In this document: piece by piece, positions 60,835-64,000 of the stretch
Layout of the letters: the number at the start of each line of letters is the position of its first letter
Position numbering within the stretch: the first letter of the stretch is position 1
NCBI RefSeq assembly: GCF_019042275.1
Contig: NZ_JAHQCW010000010.1
Span: 1-64,000, forward strand
DNA: 64,000 nt
Origin: Diplocloster agilis
GTDB taxonomy: Bacteria > Bacillota > Clostridia > Lachnospirales > Lachnospiraceae
Reading direction: 5' to 3'
The notes under the pieces: generated by a model
What the model was told of the DNA's origin: nothing
Seen by the model: the letters and a program-made list of their open reading frames with translations, nothing else
Databases searched by the model: none
Translations under genes and position numbers: made by a program

Positions 60835-61609
60835 AGTGATTCTGTTCGGCGGCACGTCGGAGGGACGGGAGCTGTGCGGATATTTAAAGGCGCAGGGGAT
60901 TCCCTCTCTGATCTGTGTGGCCACGCCCTACGGCGAAGAAGTGATCCGGGAAATCCCGGGAATACCGGAAGTCCCGGGAATGCTGGATGTACGGACGGGC
61001 CGCCTGGATATGGAAGAGATGCGTGAGCTTTTTCTCCGGGAACAGCCGATGCTGGTGGTGGACGCCACGCATCCCTATGCCGGCGCCGTTACCCAAAATA
61101 TCCGCACAGCCTGCATGAACGCGGGGATCTCCTATAGAAGGCTGCTCCGCCCTGCGCAGGCGGAAGCGCGTGCTGCGCATATCATCCATGCGGCGGACAC
61201 AGACAGGGCCGCGCAGATACTGGCCGGCTCAGAAGGAAATATCCTGGTAACCACCGGCAGCAAAGAGTTAAAGCCGCTGTGCGCGATTCCAAATTATGAA
61301 GAACGGCTGTATGTGCGGGTGCTTCCTGCGCCGGAAGTGCTGGAGGACTGCCATGCCTGCGGTATCAAAGGAAGGCATCTGATTGCGATGCAGGGGCCGT
61401 TCTCCGAAGAGCTTAATTATGCCCTGATCCGGGAATTCGACATCCGCTGGCTGCTGACAAAAGAATCCGGCAAGCCGGGGGGATTTCAGGAAAAGATCCG
61501 TGCGGCCGAAAGAGCCGGCATCCGCGTTCTGTTGATCGACAGGCCGGCGCAGGAAAGCGGTTATTTCCTGGAAGAGATGAAAATACAGATAGGAGAATTG
61601 GTCGGATGA
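60821..61609 (+). CDS. cobK: Cobalt-precorrin-6A reductase
   Basis: NADPH-dependent reduction of (cobalt-)precorrin-6A (CobK/CbiJ). The 262-residue product has ILFGGTSEGRELCGYL at the N-terminus, VDATHPYAGAVTQNI near 77 and TTGSKEL near 145, RHLIAMQGPFSEELN near 186. ATG 60821 is preferred over GTG 60809, but neither has a strong ribosome site, so coupling to cobJ is likely. Overlaps cbiET by 4 bp. Confidence 0.94.
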   Translation: MRRYKVILFGGTSEGRELCGYLKAQGIPSLICVATPYGEEVIREIPGIPEVPGMLDVRTGRLDMEEMRELFLREQPMLVVDATHPYAGAVTQNIRTACMNAGISYRRLLRPAQAEARAAHIIHAADTDRAAQILAGSEGNILVTTGSKELKPLCAIPNYEERLYVRVLPAPEVLEDCHACGIKGRHLIAMQGPFSEELNYALIREFDIRWLLTKESGKPGGFQEKIRAAERAGIRVLLIDRPAQESGYFLEEMKIQIGELVG

Positions 61610-62823
61610 GAAAAGAGATCGCGTTGGTGGGATGTGGAATGGGCACGCCCGGCAGCCTGACCGTGGAGGGAAAATGCCGGATCGAAGAGGCGGAAGTGCT
61701 GATTGGGCCGGAGAGGCTGATCAAACCTTATTCGGACAGCAAAAAGGAGATATGGGTTCAGTACCGGGCGGAACAGATCCGGGAGATCATCGGGCACTCT
61801 CACAAACAGCGTTTTGCGGTTCTCCTGTCCGGAGATACAGGATTTTACAGTAATACGGAGAATTTGAAAAATGCGCTGGAAGGTTATCCAATAACGGTAA
61901 TACCCGGGATCTCCTCCCTTTCGTATTTCTCCGCGAAAATCGGTATTCCATGGGAGGACGCCTTCATCCTCAGCCTGCATGGCAGGAGAGAGAGCCTGGT
62001 CACGGCCGTGCGCAGACACAGCAAGGTATTCGTGCTGACCGGGGAGGACGCGGCAGAGCATCTGCAAAGGCTTACGACTGCGGGCTTTGGCGGCTACGGG
62101 TTATGGATCGGGGAGAACCTGTCCTACCCGGAAGAGCTGATCAGCTCCGGCCGGGTGCGGGATTTTCTGGATAAGAAATTCGAGACTCTGTGCGTACTGA
62201 TGATCCTGTGGGAAAATACAGATGCAAACATAGACCGTGAGAATAAATCCTGTGTGGGAATTCCGGAGGAACGGTTTATCCGGGGGGAAGTTCCGATGAC
62301 CAAACCGGAGATCCGGGCCGTGGTCATGAGTAAGCTGGCGCTTAAGGAGACCGATGTAGTCTACGATATCGGCGCCGGAACCGGTTCCGTGTCGGTGGAG
62401 ATGGCCATGGCGGCTGACCGGGGAAAGGTCTATGCGGTCGAGTGCAGGCAGGAAGCGGTGGAACTGATCCAAAAAAACGCGGATTACTTCGGTCTGATGA
62501 ATCTGGAGGTGGTAGACGGCATGGCTCCCGAGGCATTGGAAGGCCTGCCGGCGCCGGACGCTGCTTTTATCGGAGGCAGCAAAGGCAGACTTTCTGAGAT
62601 TCTTGCGAAGCTGTTCCGGCTAAACCCGCGGATGCAGGTCGTGTTGGATGCCATTGCTTTAGAAACGGTAACGGAGGTTCTTACAATATGTACACAGATG
62701 CAGTTACAGATGGATATGGTGCAGGTTCAAGTGAGCAAAACCCGTGCGGCGGGCCGGTATCACATGATGACGGGGCAGAATCCGGTGTTTATCATCACCG
62801 TGAAACAATCCCAGGAGTTTTAA
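61606..62823 (+). CDS. cbiET: Fused cobalt-precorrin-7 C5- / precorrin-6B C15-methyltransferase (decarboxylating)
   Basis: A CbiE-CbiT fusion equal in layout to CobL. The 405-residue product has CbiE at residues 1-200 (LVGCGMGTPGSLTVEG, LLSGDTGFYS, PGISSLSYFSAKIG) and CbiT at about 220-400 (MTKPEIRAVVMSKL, DIGAGTGSVSVEMA SAM loop, GGSKGRLSEIL). It methylates C5 and C15 and removes the C12 acetate carboxyl. Its last 136 bp also encode, in another frame, the start of cbiA. Confidence 0.96.
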   Translation: MRKEIALVGCGMGTPGSLTVEGKCRIEEAEVLIGPERLIKPYSDSKKEIWVQYRAEQIREIIGHSHKQRFAVLLSGDTGFYSNTENLKNALEGYPITVIPGISSLSYFSAKIGIPWEDAFILSLHGRRESLVTAVRRHSKVFVLTGEDAAEHLQRLTTAGFGGYGLWIGENLSYPEELISSGRVRDFLDKKFETLCVLMILWENTDANIDRENKSCVGIPEERFIRGEVPMTKPEIRAVVMSKLALKETDVVYDIGAGTGSVSVEMAMAADRGKVYAVECRQEAVELIQKNADYFGLMNLEVVDGMAPEALEGLPAPDAAFIGGSKGRLSEILAKLFRLNPRMQVVLDAIALETVTEVLTICTQMQLQMDMVQVQVSKTRAAGRYHMMTGQNPVFIITVKQSQEF

Positions 62824-64000
62824 AAGAGGGAGAACCGGTTCCCAGAATCCTGATCGCCGGTACCGGAAGCGGGTCCGGCAAGACATCTGTTACCTGCGGG
62901 ATTCTCAACTGCCTGATCCGGCGGGGCCATTCGGCCGCGGCTTTTAAGTGCGGGCCGGATTATATCGATACCATGTTCCACAGCCGGGTGTTGGGAGTGA
63001 GCACGGGGAATCTGGACAGCTTCTTTGCAGACCCGGATACGCTTCGGCGTTTGATTCTAAAAAACGGCAGGGAGAAAGAGATCAGCATCGTGGAGGGTGT
63101 CATGGGGTATTATGACGGGATCGGGTTTACCGATGCGGGAAGCAGCTGTGACATTGCGAAGCTGACCGATACCCCCGTAGTTCTTCTGGTTAACTGCCGG
63201 GGGATGGGATGTTCTGCGCTGGCGGTGCTGAAGGGATTCGTTGAATTCCGGCAGCCGTCTATGATCCGGGGAGTCATCTTCAATATGATGTCGGAGAGTC
63301 TGTACCCGGAAGCAAAGCGTCTGGCGGAGGAGATGGGGCTTAGCGTATTTGGCTATGTACCCAGACAGAAACAGGAACTTCTCTTTCAGAGCCGTCATCT
63401 GGGCCTGGTTACGGCGCGTGAAATTGAAAATTTCAAAGAGATCGTAGACCGGTTTTCGGATCAACTGGAGCGGACCATTGATCTTGACGGCCTGCTGGCG
63501 CTGGCACAGTCCGCGCCCCCCGTCTATAGTAAGGCAGTATCCGGCGAAACGGTTTCTGCGCCGAAAGGCAATAAGCGAACAGGGCCGTTGAGGATCGCTG
63601 TGGCGAAGGATGAAGCTTTTTGTTTTCTGTACAGAGACAACATGGACTATCTGCGGGAGCATGGCTGTGAGATCGTATACTTTAGTCCGCTTCATGATTC
63701 AGGCCTGGGGGAGAATATCGGCGGACTGATATTGAGCGGAGGCTATCCGGAGCTCTATGCGGAAAAACTGGCATCCAACGAACCGATGCGCAGCCAGATC
63801 CGGCAGCAGATCGAAAACGGCCTGCCCTGTATTGCGGAGTGCGGCGGTTTTCTGTACCTGCATGAGGAGTTAGAGGGAGAAGACGGCGTATATTATCCCA
63901 TGGCGGGCGTGATCCGGGGCCGCGGCTATAAGACCGAACGTCTGCAGCGGTTCGGTTACCTGGAGCTTAAGCCGGAGTCAGACTGCCTGTTGGGTGAACC
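62688..64000 (+). CDS. cbiA: Cobyrinate a,c-diamide synthase (3'-truncated by window)
   Basis: Amidates the a and c side chains of cobyrinate using glutamine and ATP. 437 codons are visible, still open at 64000. After an unusual N-terminal extension of about 53 residues comes the dethiobiotin-synthetase-like domain with the P-loop GTGSGSGKTS and FKCGPDYIDTMFH. A glutaminase domain follows with nucleophile Cys in AECGGFLYL; the catalytic His is beyond the window. No ATG, GTG or TTG occurs in frame between 62690 and the P-loop. ATG 62688 has GGAGG ten bases upstream, so the gene starts within cbiET. Confidence 0.92.
   Translation, partial: MYTDAVTDGYGAGSSEQNPCGGPVSHDDGAESGVYHHRETIPGVLKEGEPVPRILIAGTGSGSGKTSVTCGILNCLIRRGHSAAAFKCGPDYIDTMFHSRVLGVSTGNLDSFFADPDTLRRLILKNGREKEISIVEGVMGYYDGIGFTDAGSSCDIAKLTDTPVVLLVNCRGMGCSALAVLKGFVEFRQPSMIRGVIFNMMSESLYPEAKRLAEEMGLSVFGYVPRQKQELLFQSRHLGLVTAREIENFKEIVDRFSDQLERTIDLDGLLALAQSAPPVYSKAVSGETVSAPKGNKRTGPLRIAVAKDEAFCFLYRDNMDYLREHGCEIVYFSPLHDSGLGENIGGLILSGGYPELYAEKLASNEPMRSQIRQQIENGLPCIAECGGFLYLHEELEGEDGVYYPMAGVIRGRGYKTERLQRFGYLELKPESDCLLGE

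Noticed and set aside
1-64000. tRNA or rRNA genes
   Set aside because: I saw no segment with cloverleaf plus T-loop consensus or rRNA sequence. The element core has a three-way junction but its joints do not match tRNA.

Overview
The window looks like a chromosomal segment of an anaerobic, gut-type Clostridia (Bacillota), most likely Lachnospiraceae. The evidence is a roughly 50% GC genome with strong AGGAGG ribosome sites, the gene order pyrH-frr-uppS-cdsA-dxr-rseP, the anaerobic (CbiK/CbiD/CbiG) cobalamin route, CUT1-type sugar ABC systems with YesM/YesN or LacI regulators, membrane-anchored TPR proteins, and a sortase-anchored InlB-repeat surface protein. Family placement is inference; no rRNA or tRNA gene is present. 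No transposase, integrase, phage gene or CRISPR array was seen.

Layout. 0.3-5.6 kb: housekeeping cluster (UMP kinase, ribosome recycling factor, undecaprenyl-PP synthase, CDP-DAG synthase, DXP reductoisomerase, site-2 protease). 6-12.3 kb: RluF-type pseudouridine synthase, NAD+ DNA ligase, cardiolipin synthase, a Cof-type HAD phosphatase, and a MetA-fold homoserine acyltransferase with the acetyl-CoA residue Glu111. 12.6-19.5 kb: a GGDEF/EAL protein, a Fic protein, a mannitol-1-P dehydrogenase homologue with a SorC regulator, and deoC. 19.9-32.5 kb: two paralogous TPR membrane proteins bracket a LacI-controlled fructan-type locus (ABC importer, GH32, GH32-like, GH172/DUF2961). 32.6-41.9 kb: a GHKL/LytTR two-component pair divergent from a 2276-residue surface protein. 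42.4-44.7 kb: Zn-PLC-family protein, dUTPase, corrinoid adenosyltransferase. 45.1-55 kb: a second carbohydrate locus (ADP-ribosylglycohydrolase fold protein, an (alpha/alpha)6-type putative glycosidase, ABC importer) facing a YesM/YesN pair. 55-64 kb: a cobalamin-riboswitch-led operon cbiK, (cobI on the opposite strand), cbiD, cbiF, cbiG, cobJ, cobK, cbiET, cbiA, running off the window end.

The most unusual content is non-coding. Four copies (three complete, one cut by the window start) of a 300-470 bp near-perfect inverted repeat carry at their centre a constant-length 106-nt core. The core folds into a three-way-junction RNA with four helices, all supported by compensatory changes between copies. 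The flanking arms differ between copies yet stay self-complementary. Two further long hairpins (5.7 and 44.9 kb) lack a clear copy of this core. All of those inside the window lie at gene 3' ends, three of them between convergent genes, and two lie next to the paralogous TPR genes. I do not recognise this element as a named RNA or repeat family; it is the best candidate here for something undescribed.

Neither sugar locus encodes its own ABC ATPase, so both presumably use a shared MsmX-type ATPase encoded elsewhere.
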